NCBI GenBank assembly: GCA_951802195.1
Contig: OX637627.1
Location: 1,178,001-1,242,000 of the forward strand
Length of the DNA stretch: 64,000 bases
Direction: 5' to 3'
From: Tausonia pullulans
Taxonomy: Eukaryota; Basidiomycota; Tremellomycetes; Cystofilobasidiales; Mrakiaceae
This document shows positions 45,020 through 55,875 of this stretch, piece by piece. The position numbers and the translations under genes are program-made. Within the stretch, counting starts at the first letter, position 1, and each line of letters begins with the position of its first letter. Below the pieces are notes generated by a model. That model was given only the letters and a program-made list of their open reading frames with translations, did not search any database and had not been told where the DNA came from.

Positions 45020-47609
45020 TCACTCCATTGAGCCATCAGAGAGGCCAAGCTTTCCCACCCCCTTGGTGAGCACCGTGATGTCCTTCGTAGTCGGCAGCTC
45101 CTCGCCATCCACCTCCTTCTCTTTCTCCGGCGCCTTCTTCAGCATCCCGCCCAAGGGGTCCTTGGTAAACCGCGCATCGAGCGACCTGGGGAGCGCCCCA
45201 AGCTTCGAGCATCGGTTGAGTCGCTCATGTGTGATCTCGAAGGACGAGGGAAGGCGGGCATCCCAGGTGTAGGAAGGGGAGGCAAGCTGGAGGGCGAGGG
45301 AGTGGGTGCAAGAGAGGATGCGGGACATTCCTATAGTGGTAGGGTGTGGGTGTCAGGTCAGAAGACAAGAAAAAAGAAACAGGAAAAGAAGAAGGGCGGA
45401 CTGACCGTGGCCTGAAACAAAGGAGTCAATTAGGCGAGATCTTCGATGAGACAGACGGCTAAATTCCCAAATAAAACACAGCTGACAGCCACGCACCATG
45501 GAAGGCCGCCGCAACCCAAAGTCCAGGCCGTTCGGGGACGGGACCGATCAGCGGAAGGAGGTCCTTTGAGTAGCCCATGATGCCTAGACAGAGAGAGTGT
45601 GTGTGATTCAGATAAGGTGAGCGTGCGGCTAACTGGAGCGTCTGACTCACCGGTCCAGATCTTGACCAGTCCCTCCTCGCCCTCCTTCTCATCACCCCAC
45701 GCAAAGGCCTTCTTGCTAAAGCCAGCGAGGTCTGTAGGAGGTGATTATATCAGTCGAATGCACAGATACCGATACACAGAAAGGTGGATACACGCACATT
45801 CCTTGACGCCTGGGAGGACGACTGAGTCGTCGACCTGGTGCATGAAGTCCTCCGGCTTGCCGAGCCCAAGCGAAACGCTCACACCCCACCCGATGCCCAT
45901 GACAAAACCCTCAGGACCGGGTCTAGGTGGGGAGTTTGAAGCTGGAGAGACAAGGTAAGGGCCGGACCAGCCGTAGGTCATCTCGAGGGGCTTGAAGGTG
46001 GAAGGTGGGACGATGTGCGAGGCGTGGCCTCGGAGGGGGGTAATGCTGGATGGCAAGGAATTAGTGATGTTCTTTTTCGCAATGAGGGATAGGGCTAGGC
46101 TGAGGATACGCACTGCTTCTTGATGAGAGAACCCTCAGGGAAGAGATGACCGGTGTGGGCGTTTGAGCAGAGGATGACCTGCCGAGCGAGGATCGTTCCG
46201 CGGGCCGACTCGACGAGCCAGAGATCAGCTTCGTCCGGGCCTGTTCCCTCCTTGACGGAGCTGACGGGTGCCCATGAGTAGAAGCTGCAGTCGGACGTCT
46301 GCCGAGAGGAACGTTTCAAGTCAGTCGAGTCGTCGTCACCAAAAGTGCGCGCCTCGCCGTACCGTGGACTCGATGGCGGACCGAAGCAACTTGGTGGCGA
46401 GCTTGTGAGGGTTGACGGAGCCAGCGGGTTTGAGCTGTGATGCAGGCAAAGGTAAACAAACTACGTCCGAGCGTTCATCATAGAAGGCCCGGTTCTCACG
46501 TAGGCACCGACAGCAGCAGGGCAGCGCGTGATCTGTCGTGAGTGAAGATACATCGGTCAGCTGGGAGAGAAATGAAGATAGGTGATAGGAATCGTCTCAG
46601 AACGTACTTTGCGCGCCTCCTCAGGGTCGTCGATGTACTCGGTTTTCTCCTCCGTTGATTGACCGAGTCGCTTGCGAGCGGCAATCCACATGTCACGAGC
46701 CTTTTTGACGCCAGCCTTCTCGGCCTCAGAGCCATAGACTATGTGAAACCAGGTCAGCATATGCGCGTGCGCCTCCCTCATCACGACACCCACCATGCAC
46801 GATCTTTCCTGTCCAGAGACCGACGTCGGCTTCCCAACCTTCTCTCTCGATGATCTCTCGGACGAACCGAAAGTTCTCGTGCTCGTCGTCGATGATCTTG
46901 CACGCTTCGGCCTCGGAGACGCCCGCTCCACCGTCCGCTAGCGGCGTGATGAGCGCCGGGTACGAGTGCGAGCTGGCAGGGGCGAGGTGGCCACCATTCC
47001 TGCCGGCTGGTGGGGGTAAAGAGAGGGCGAGCAGCGTACCGAAACAATGCCCGAAGGGAAAAGGCGGAGACGACCGAGGACGAGGAGTTAAGCGTGACGG
47101 TTAGTGGCGAGCACTGGCGAAGGGCGATAGCTGAGCGAGGGTGGGGAGAGGCGACAACGCACTGGCTCCAGAGGCGACGTCCTTGGCCTCGAGTACGACG
47201 ATCTTCTTGCCCTCGCCAACAGCACCAGCCCGAGTAAGCTGATAGGCGAGTGAAGAGCCTGTATGGGGTCAGCGTATCAGCCCACGTGTGCCATGCCGGC
47301 GGTCACCGGATCAGGTGAGGACAACACGACAGCCGTGACCTCCCAGCTGTGAGCGGGCGCACATACCTGTCATGCCTGCGCCAACGATGCAGTAGTCGAC
47401 TGGATCGGTCGGCATGTCAGCCTTGTCATTGTAGTTCCAGAGGCTGGTGGGGCCTCGATTCTGAACGGCAGATAGAGACAACAGCAACATGGTCAGGACA
47501 GCACAAGGCGACGAGGAGGGCCAGCGGACAGGTGGAGCGAGTGGTGTTGACGCACCGAGTCCTGCCAATACGAGACTGACGAAGTAAAGGGCTGGGGGAA
47601 GGTGGACAT
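45020..47609 (-). CDS. FAD-dependent oxidoreductase, DAO family
   Basis: Start at 47609 gives MSTFPQPFTSSVSYWQDS. The dinucleotide-binding motif is VDYCIVGAGMT joined to GSSLAYQLTRAG, followed by KKIVVLEAKDVASGA and SGRNGGHLAPASSHSY, the GRNGGH flavin loop of this DAO subfamily. Later exons read EAEACKIIDDEHENFRFVRE, KPAGSVNPHKLATKLLRSAI, ILARQVILCSNAHTGHLFPE, ITPLRGHASHIVPPSTFKPL, MTYGWSGPYLVSPASNSPPR, FVMGIGWG, WTGIMGYSKDLLPLIGPVPE and LWVAAAFHGHGMSRILSCTH; the last two blocks form the typical C-terminal DAO part. The C-terminus is GVGKLGLSDGSME, stop 45020-45022. At least ten exons. No signal peptide. The substrate, probably an amine or amino acid, is unknown. Confidence 0.87.
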
Positions 47610-48041
47610 GGTGATGCCTCTTGTGGTTGATTATCGTTAGAGGTCAAGAAGGAAAGGGTGCGAAGTCTCAAGACCGTTTGTCGGTCACAGGGAGCTTCGG
47701 CGGTCTCCGAGAGTGTGCGATAGTCCGCTCGTCGGACTTGCGATCTTGCTTGTCCGAGCAGTCACGATGGGTACCTTTCGCTTCCTCGCCTGTAAACGGT
47801 CTGCTTTCCTCTCCCTCCAGACGTTTCTAAATAAAGAATGAGTCGAATAGAGTAATTCAGTGTGCTCTTTCTCTATCAGCCTCGAGCTACAGAAGAGATA
47901 TCACAGCTGTGCCGGCTATTGCGCTTTTCATAATAGACACGCAGATGGCAGGAGGTACGTGCATGGAGAAATTCGAAGCCAGATTTAGAAAAGTCACTTG
48001 ACAAGTCATCAGATAGAGGAGACAATGTTCATTTCCGTTTA
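47610..48041. other. intergenic region
   Basis: 432 bp with the promoter of the FAD oxidoreductase and the 3' UTR of the GH43 gene. Nothing specific recognised. Confidence 0.4.
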
Positions 48042-50538
48042 TCAATGGAGCTCGGTTTGGAGATAGGCAAAGGTCTGAAAGGAGCGCCGCGGCAACCAAG
48101 GTCAACGAGCTGAGGGATCGAGGTTCTATGTGGCAAACTCACAGCTGGTTGAAGGATGGGCAAGCCATTTCCGGTCGTGTAAATGGCAAAGTGTGCACCG
48201 ACAAAGTTCTGCGCCCTAGACATCAAAGGAAGTCAGTCGCTGCAGCAGCGGTGCGAGTTGAGACATTGCCCGCCGACCCACCCCTTCACAAAGCTCTGAA
48301 GCCACTTGCTCTCGACGCTCGCGATGTATTTCGTCTGGTCGCCACCAAAGCTGTATCCGAGCTCGTACTTGTCCTCGGACGCCCGAATCGAGAGCGTCAC
48401 GGGCGCGCCGATCTCAATGTTCTCTGGCCAAGGGACTGTCATCGTACTGGGCTGAGCGAGCTCGCCGCTTCGAGCCGTGGCAAAGATGACTGTCTTGTTC
48501 GTTGACGGGTCGATGGTTACGCCGATCTCGTTATGATACCAAGTCGAGAGGAAGATCGAGAGACCGGCCTCATGATAGCGAGTCGTTGGCGCAAAGCTGA
48601 CAGAGGTTGAGGTGATCACACGAATGTCTAGTATTGAAGCCGGAATCAGCGGACGTGAGTATGAGAGAAGATGGTTAATCGCTCACCCTCTTGCTTGCGA
48701 AAGAAGGCTGCCGGCGTCTCACGCTGTGATAGGGTAAACGTGTTGCCGCGAAGAGTGAGGCCGCCGCCCTTGGGGAACGAGTGGAAAGCCTTGTATCTAA
48801 GGAGAGAGAGGGGCTCAGCTCAGTCCCATGAGTTCCATGGAGTGATGAAAACGTACGGTGTGCGTGGTGTATACCACTTCTTGTCCTTGAACTTGCCTCC
48901 GCTGAAGTCCTCACGCCAGGTCTTCGGCCTGGGGAGGTCATAGAGACCAGGTATATGGCTCGTAATAAACGATCCGTTGTTGACTACCGGCCAGCTGGGA
49001 GAAGGGTGAATCAGCGAGAGGCGATAGAAACCTTGATGAGCTGAAAGTGATGCAGCGCACCCATCAACCCAGGTCATCGGTGCCATGAATGTCTCTCGGC
49101 CGAGCTGGGGCTTCCCTTGCTCGGAAGACGGGGCCTGGGGACCTATGCAAACACCAATGACAAATCAGACCCCAGCTGCAATTGAACAATCGCAAACCAC
49201 AGACTCACGAGTGCCTAGGAAAACCGCCCACCAGTCCCCCCCTGGCGTCTCGACCCAGTCCATGTGACCGGTCGCTAGGATTGGTTGAGAGTAGTCGCGA
49301 CCGTTGAAGACAAGCGGGCCGTTGGGATTCGCCTCCCATGGACCATACGGCGACGGCCCTCGGTGGGAGATGGCACGGTGTTGGACCTCTGTCCCTGCCT
49401 CGGCGGTGAGCAGGTGGTACGTGCCGTTAATCTGTGTGGCAGGGCGAATACCTCGTCAAACAAGACCTCTCGTGAAGTATATAAGTGCTCATGCGCACCT
49501 TGTAGAGATGAGAACCCTCGGCCAGGCGAGGGGTGTCGAGTGGAAGCTCGCTCTGGTAACTGAAACGGGTCTCGTTGACGTTGTCGCCGGTCTTGATGTC
49601 GATCTCGGTGGTCCAGATCGAGAAGTAGCCTGAAATTTGGCTCGCATTATTCGAAGGGCTGCATAATGTTCGGGTAACGGACGACTAACCAGAGTTTGGG
49701 TGTCCGAAGTCGTTCGCACCGTTTGTCGAAGAGAAATACACCTTGCCATCGTCGTCCCAGAAGAGATCCGGGTCGAAGCCAGCCTGATCTACATAGATGG
49801 GGTCGCTAAGGGTGCTTAATTATCAGCACTGAATTTGCACGGTCTCGAGACGGCAACAACTCACCTCCACTTGGTCTCGTCAAAGGGATCCGTCGTGTGA
49901 ACGTAGCAGCTCCTCGGCGTTTGCGACGAGTTGTCTGGAGGAGAGATGGTGTCGAAGAAGGTCGAAATGACATAGTAGGTGCCCTGAAGTCGACGAGGTC
50001 AGCCAGGATATCAGAAAGGAGAGGTATGTGGCATAAGCTGACATGATGGTATCTAGGAGAGGCCAGGGCTGGTCAGCACACAGAGCGCCTGAGAGAATGT
50101 TGCCGATGCTAGACGCACCTTAGTGTCGGCGCAAATAGGCCGCCCGAGTTGGCCGTGCCTCGCATGTTGAGCTGGCTAGGACGGTTGAAGGCATGGCCGA
50201 CGATCTTCCAGTCGATCCTATGCGTCGTGGCCAGCGAGTGCGTTCAGCTGACAAAGCTTGTAAATGCACATTAGAGACTTACAGGTCCTTTGAATGATGA
50301 ATAGGGATACCAGGAAAGTACTCGACTGGACGAGATGCGAGTCAGAGAGCATACGGCTAGAGCGGGCTCATCTTCGCGTTAATTGAAGTGACGAACAAGT
50401 AGACGTCGCGAGGAAATAGTCGTCTCCGACACGTAGGATCGACGGGTCAGGCGCAAAGCCAGGTATGATAGGGTTCAGAAACGCCGAACACGACTCCGAG
50501 AGCAGGAGTAAGAGGGGAAGCGTGAGAAGAGACAGCAT
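48042..50538 (-). CDS. secreted GH43 beta-xylosidase / alpha-L-arabinofuranosidase
   Basis: Acts on xylan side chains or xylo-oligosaccharides outside the cell. Start at 50538 gives MLSLLTLPLLLLLSESCSA, a signal peptide. The catalytic five-bladed propeller follows: PIIPGFAPDPSILRVGDDYF (catalytic base Asp in APDPS), EYFPGIPIHHSKDLIDWKIV, GTANSGGLFAPTLRYHHGTY, DPDLFWDDDGKVYFSSTNG, LAEGSHLYKINGTYHLLTAE (catalytic acid Glu in AEGSHLY), HRGPSPYGPWEANPNGPLVF, GHMDWVETPGGDWWAVFLGT. The C-terminal beta-sandwich domain of GH43 enzymes follows (FSGGKFKDKKWYTPRTPYKA, RKQEDIRVITSTSVSFAPTT, EAGLSIFLSTWYHNEIGV), ending GAQNFVGAHFAIYTTG, then LQPATFAYLQTELH, stop 48042-48044. Several N-glycosylation sequons (NSS, NGT, NKT). 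About 13 exons. Xylosidase versus arabinosidase cannot be told by eye. Confidence 0.9.
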
Positions 50539-52637
50539 GATACGAGCTGGTAGCTGTCGGTTGTCATACTCTGGTCATTCATCATCTTTTCAAGGACAGA
50601 TATTCCCTAGCTCGTCCCGTGAGTCGATCTCACCATGCAAAACGTCACGCGAGGTAGTATATATTGCAGAGATTGTGACCGAGAATTTGCCGTCGAGAAG
50701 AGAGCTAACGGCTGTCGACGGTGAACTCTCGTTGCTCGAGCTCTGCGTGCAGCACGCGGTTCAACATCGGGGACGGCAAACATCTCGTTAGCCTCCTCAT
50801 TCTAGAAGTTGGTCGATGCTGCCAGCTTCTACCTGTTGGGACCTTTGAGTTACTTGAACAATGACTAGGCGTGGGGGAATAACGTCGTGCGTCGATCAAT
50901 TTGAGCGATGTGAGGGGATCGAGAAACAACCCGCGGTAGCGGATCCTCGGAATGGCAAAACGCCGAACATTGACTAGCTACGCCGAAACACTTCCGTTTC
51001 GGCTCAGAAGATATTGAGCTCACTTCTGCCTTGTTCTGCGAGCTTGGCATTGTCTCTCGTGTCCTAGAGCCCAAGGAGACAGGGTGCCTCTTGAGGTTCT
51101 CTAAGTTCAGATTGGAGGCATGCACAACAAGGGAGGGAGGGGAGTGATGATCAAAGATAAGCATATTAAAGCAAGTGAAAGTCCCCAACTCGACTATCTG
51201 GTCTTCCTCGATCGACTCTCGAACCCCTTCCTGCCGGAAACGCATATCGTCGCCTCCTCACGCTGCTTACCTTCCACGCCATCACTTGTGCTCAATCCTC
51301 CTTTCGCACACCCGCAGTCTCCCTTCTCGCGACGCTGCCCAGTACTTCCGGATGCTCCCCCTTGGGATATCCCGCGTGATTTAGCCTTAGACGAAAGGCC
51401 AGGCCGGCGGGCCAGCCTCATTTCAATTTATGCAAGCCGTCGGAAGGTACGTATTATTCGACGCTTCCAAGCCTGTCTGAACATTATACACTCGTAGAAT
51501 GGCCGAAGAACACATCATGACAGACATTGTACAATGATTTTAATTGAGGACGAGGGCGGTATGCGGTTCTGACCGCAGAAGGCGCAAGCATCGAAGGGAG
51601 CTCGTTGCGGTGGTGTAGAAGAAGATGTGATGACGCATGTCAGAAGGTTTGATTGAGGGGTACTGACACTTGTCCAAGAGGAAGGTGGTGTTGTTGTTGG
51701 CTGAAATGGGTTCTGAGGAGGGTAGCACGAAGATGGAAGTGGGAGAGGTAGCGGGGGTGACTGACGACGTCGAAGCAAGAGCATATCGAGTCTCAGCGAA
51801 GCAATTTGGAGTCAATACCGACGCACCGGAGTGCACGGCCTCGAGAGTGCGCTAGTGTGGTGGGTAAGTGACTGCCCAGATATTCTGCTGACAAGAAAGT
51901 TTACTTGCTGGAAAGTGCGCAATGCTTGCTCGTTGCGACTCAAACGGCGGGGTATGCGTTCAGAAGCTGACGTCCCAAAGGCGAGAATGTGTCAAGGGAA
52001 TGGTTGGCTTCGAGCATGAGCGCCTTTGAGAGATGTAGGCGCAGCTGGGTCTCACGTTACGGCGAGTCTCCAAGTGCCATAGAGATCAGTCATGGCTGGA
52101 ACGGACGTCTTCAGCGACGACGCTTGCATGGCCTCTCGAGATCACGTTGACTGATCTGGGCCGCATAGCACAGCGTGCTTGGACAGCGGGTGAGTAAGAA
52201 GAACGCGCGCAGCCACCGTTACCGGTGTCGAAGGGAGAGCACTGCGGAAAGAAATTCGATTGTATCTTCAGTAAACATCCTGCCGCAGAAGCCCAGGCCA
52301 TCTGTCATAGGCTCTGTTCCTGGCACGGAGTCGTTATCTTTGGCGTACCTGGTCGCGATGAGAGAGAAGCCGGAATCAGCTGAAGTTGCGTGGTGCCCAA
52401 CTTCCGACGAGAGAACTGAGCGCAAAATTGGGTCCAAAGTCGATGTGATGGTGATGGACTGGAGACCCTGAGGCTGTCTCGGCGTCAACCGAAGGGGGAC
52501 GGAAGTGCACCTGGATCCGGCCCTTGCGAACCACCCGCGACGCGTGAGCGGTCTGGCGGCACTCACTGGTAAACAGGCGCGCTCACGCGCTCGGGTTCGC
52601 CTAACAACGATTCCGGCCCTCACCCTCTCGCATCTTG
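50539..52637. other. 2.1-kb region between GH43 and LRR genes
   Basis: Holds the promoters of both flanking divergent genes. Between about 51515 and 52470 a weak minus-strand gene candidate is described separately; otherwise no gene can be supported. Confidence 0.4.
51515..52470 (-). CDS. weak candidate: small Cys-containing protein in several exons
   Basis: Pieces of a possible gene on the minus strand: TITSTLDPILRSVLSSEVGH and HATSADSGFSLIATR; a donor GTACGCC and an acceptor TTTCCGCAG lead to CSPFDTGNGGCARSSYSPAV and QARC. Further on, SSVTPATSPTSIFVLPSSEP and ANNNTTFLLDKC are joined by a good intron (branch point CTGAC, acceptor GGTCAG) to QTAYRPRPQLK and a stop near 51520. Start codon and middle junctions were not found. 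A Ser/Thr-rich secreted or wall protein would fit the composition, but this may be chance or a decayed gene. Confidence 0.22.
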
Positions 52638-55344
52638 ATGTCCCGCACGCCAGCCTCGAGCAACAGCCGGACCCCGCCCGGCGGCCCTCCGAGGACACCT
52701 ACTCGCGCGCCCCGTACTCCTGTCTCGAGCGCCGCCAGAACGCCCACCCGGACGCCTGCTGCGAACGGCCGGTTGTCTGTCAAGGACCAGATCGCCGCTC
52801 TCCGGGCGGCCCAGAAGAACCAGACGCCCATCGCGAGCCCGACAGGGGCAGACGTCCGCAAACTCATCCATGCCGCTGCCGACTCGGGTGAGTTGAGCGA
52901 GCGGGAGCGATGGACCTCTCGCGCGCGACTTTAACCTCATGTTGACTGACCTGTCTGACCTGTCGCGTCGCGTGGCCAGGACGCCTTGTCCTGCCCACGA
53001 CAATCCAGCCACCCCTTCGCCATTTGCCGATCTCTCTCTTCACGCTCCTGTTGGGCATTCCTCCGAATGAGCTCACCCGCAAGCCCGCGAAGCCTACGAC
53101 GTTGTTCCCTGGACCCTCATCGACGGGTGCTGACGGCCAGCTCGCCCGCGGACTTGGGGGACTCTCTCTTGACAAAGACACGGACAATCCCTTTGGCAAC
53201 AATACCCCGAGGCTGGTAGAGGATGATGTTGAATACACTGGTGGTTTTCTGGCTTCCGCAGACTTGGAGGTGCGCCCTTCCATTCGCTTGCTTCTCCGGC
53301 CATCTGTGTTTTTCTCGGCCTAATACCTTTATCCGCTCTCAATTTGCAGGTGCTCAAGGTCAATAGACTCTGATGCTTCTCAATGCTCCCGATATGTTCT
53401 AATCTCATGTTCTCTATCAGGCCGGAAACCAGGCGCTCGAGTCCCTCGACCTCGAGCTTGCCCTGTTCGGCGCACTCAAATCGATCGATGTATGTGCTTC
53501 TTCGATAGTCTCAGCATTGCTCGGCCGCTTAACATTCACAAATTTCTTGCAGTTCCGCCACAACGCTCTCACTACCATCCCTGCGACCTTCCCCAACCTC
53601 CGGTGCCTGACGGTGCTCAACCTCAGCCACAATCAACTCGCCTCGTTCCCGCCACCGCTCACGCTCCTTCCAGCGCTCCTTGACCTTGACCTGAGCTTCA
53701 ACCTCATTGAGGAGCTTTCTTTTGAGATGCCCGAGCAAGGTACGGCCATCATCCCCGCAAGCCCGCCGTCGTCCTTCTCCCCCCAAGCCCCGGCACCCAT
53801 TCTCGAACGACCGCTCCCTAAGCTCAAGACGCTCAATCTTGACGGGAACAAGCTCAGCATCAAGGGACTCCCACAGGAATGGCCCCCGGCCATCATCACA
53901 CTTCACCTCGCAGAAAACCCATTGCTCTCCTCTAGTCGCTTGGACGAGCTCCCTCTCTCGCCATTTGTCTCCATCAACAGCCTTCGCAGGCTCTACCTTG
54001 GATCCACGGGTATTCGAACCATCTCGCAAGTCGGTCGCTCTGCTCTCGGTCCTAGGCTTGAGCTTCTCTCGCTCGTCGCGAACCAGTGGCTTGAGCAGCC
54101 ATCGCTCGCAGATGGATGGGGTGATGCGAAGGAGGTCGTCTTTGCTCCGGGTGAGACGGGCGAGGAGGACCCTTCGGTGCTTAAGATCATCCTCGACCCG
54201 CACCAGGTCCCGAAGAAGTCTGCTCCGCCAAGGCGGCACATCCTCGATCCGTCCGTTGGATCGGCGCCGTCATCGCCCGCCGTTGACCCTTTTGCCCCGA
54301 AGGCGTTGACATCACGCAGGGCTACTGCTCAACATCAGGCTCCGAAGAAGCCCAATATGTTCGACGACTGGGAGGTACCCTCGAGCTCTTCTGCGTCGGC
54401 GGCTTCTTCTCAGCGAGCGGCGGCAGGCCCTCGTGAGGAGAATTCGACGACGGTGGCCAGGAACGACAGCGGCAGCTCCCCCTCCAGCAGTTTGTCAAGT
54501 GATAGCCCCGGCCTGTTCGACGCATATCACCGATCTGGCTCCTTCGCGCTCAACCTCCCGAAGGTTCCTCCTCCAGCCTTCTCCACGGGCACCGTCTCCC
54601 TCCCCGACCTCGCCTCTCAGCCCTGGTCCACCACACTCACCGCTCTCTCCCTCTCTGGCCCCTCCCTCAAGACCCTCATCCTCCCTTCTTCTGACGATCA
54701 CTGCGTCTTCCCCGCCGTCACTCACCTGGCAATCACCGCAACCCCTGCGTCCCTCTCCCCGCTTGTCCCCCTTCTCCCAATCCTCTTCCCCCAACTTGAG
54801 CGACTCAACCTCTCCGAGTCCCGCCTTGGGGATGCCCTGCTCTCCTCCATCTTCCCTGACAGTGCGCTCGAGACCCTCCTTCTCCGCGAGAACGGTGGAA
54901 GGCTTAAAACCCTCATGCTTCGTGAGAGCGGCGTCAAGAGTCTTGCGGGGCTTGAGGCCATCGCGAGGAGGATCCAGGAGGAGGGGGAGGAAGGGGCGGT
55001 GAGGAGGAGGTGGCAGTTGGAGGAGTTGGATCTGAGCGATTGTCTTGTTGAGAAGGTGCATTTGTCGTTCTTTCCCACGACGGCATACAGAGACAACCGC
55101 TGACGCTTCACCACTCAGCTTGACCCCATCCTGAGCGTTCTCCCACTCAAGCTCCTCTCTGTCGACCGGTCGGTTTCCTTTTCTCTCCCCCTCCCTCCTC
55201 ACTTCTTCTTGTTCCTCCCCTTACTGATCCCCACACGGAAACAGCAATCTCTTCCGCACCCCGCGCGCCGCGGTTTGGGAGAAGGAAGGCGGTGGCCAGA
55301 GGGGGACGCAGGCCCTGTTGACGTGGCTTCGGGACCGGCTCTAG
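52638..55344 (+). CDS. leucine-rich repeat protein
   Basis: Start at 52638 gives MSRTPASSNSRTPPGGPPRT, an N-terminal Thr/Pro/Arg repeat (TPxR units) likely disordered, then VKDQIAALRAAQKNQTPIAS. Next come short exons RLVLPTTIQPPLRHLPISLF, LEVLKVNR-like, and NQALESLDLELALFGALKSI. LRR units follow: HNALTTIPATFPNLRCLTVL, NLSHNQLASFPPPLTLLPAL, LDLDLSFNLIEELSF, LKTLNLDGNKLSIKGLPQEW, ITLHLAENPLL, SLRRLYLGSTGIRTISQVGR. A long Ser/Pro-rich insert (about 54240-54560) separates a second LRR set (LERLNLSESRLGDALLSSIF, LEELDLSDCLVEK, LDPILSVLPLKLLSVDR). The end NLFRTPRAAVWEKEG...ALLTWLRDRL matches the conserved tail I recall from fungal LRR proteins. Stop 55342-55344. A cytosolic scaffold role is an inference. 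Confidence 0.85.
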
Positions 55345-55875
55345 CCCTTCCTTCGTGCCGGGCCCCTCCCCCCCCCTCCCCCCAGCTGCTTCTTCGTTTC
55401 TTCTTCGGTCCTCTCGCCCAACTCGATCTGCTCGCCTGTCCCTCCTCTGCGCTCGGCCATGCTCATCCCCGTCGTGTCTGTACATTTCCCTCCCCGTTCC
55501 CTCCTGCTCGCCCACATATCTTATCGATCGAAATCGACCACGCCCGTGAGAAGTGGGCCGGGAACATAGTATCCATCAGTCAACAACGGAGAGAAGGGAA
55601 GGTACGACAACAAGAGGCGCAGGCAGGCAGGCTCAGGCTGAGAGGAAAGGCGAGCTGGCTTGCGCTCCATTCGCTGGGAGGGATCACAGAGGTACGAGAG
55701 AGAAAGAACGAGAGGTTCCGGTTGTGAAAGGGTCTATCTACAAGGCGGGGGAAATGGCTGGGTCGTTATAAGAAAGGAGAGCGAGAAAACGAGGAAGCAA
55801 GAGAGAGAGAGGAAGGGCACAACAAAGAGAGGACCTCAGGAGTGGAAGCAAGCTAAGGAGTTGAGAACTCCCAGC
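55345..55875. other. convergent 3' region
   Basis: 531 bp between LRR gene and RAD16 stop codons. Purine-rich from about 55590 to 55860. No gene seen. Confidence 0.45.

Noticed and set aside
53529-54239. Minus-strand frame of 236 codons
   Set aside because: Antisense shadow of the LRR gene, whose plus-strand frame has clear LRR units.
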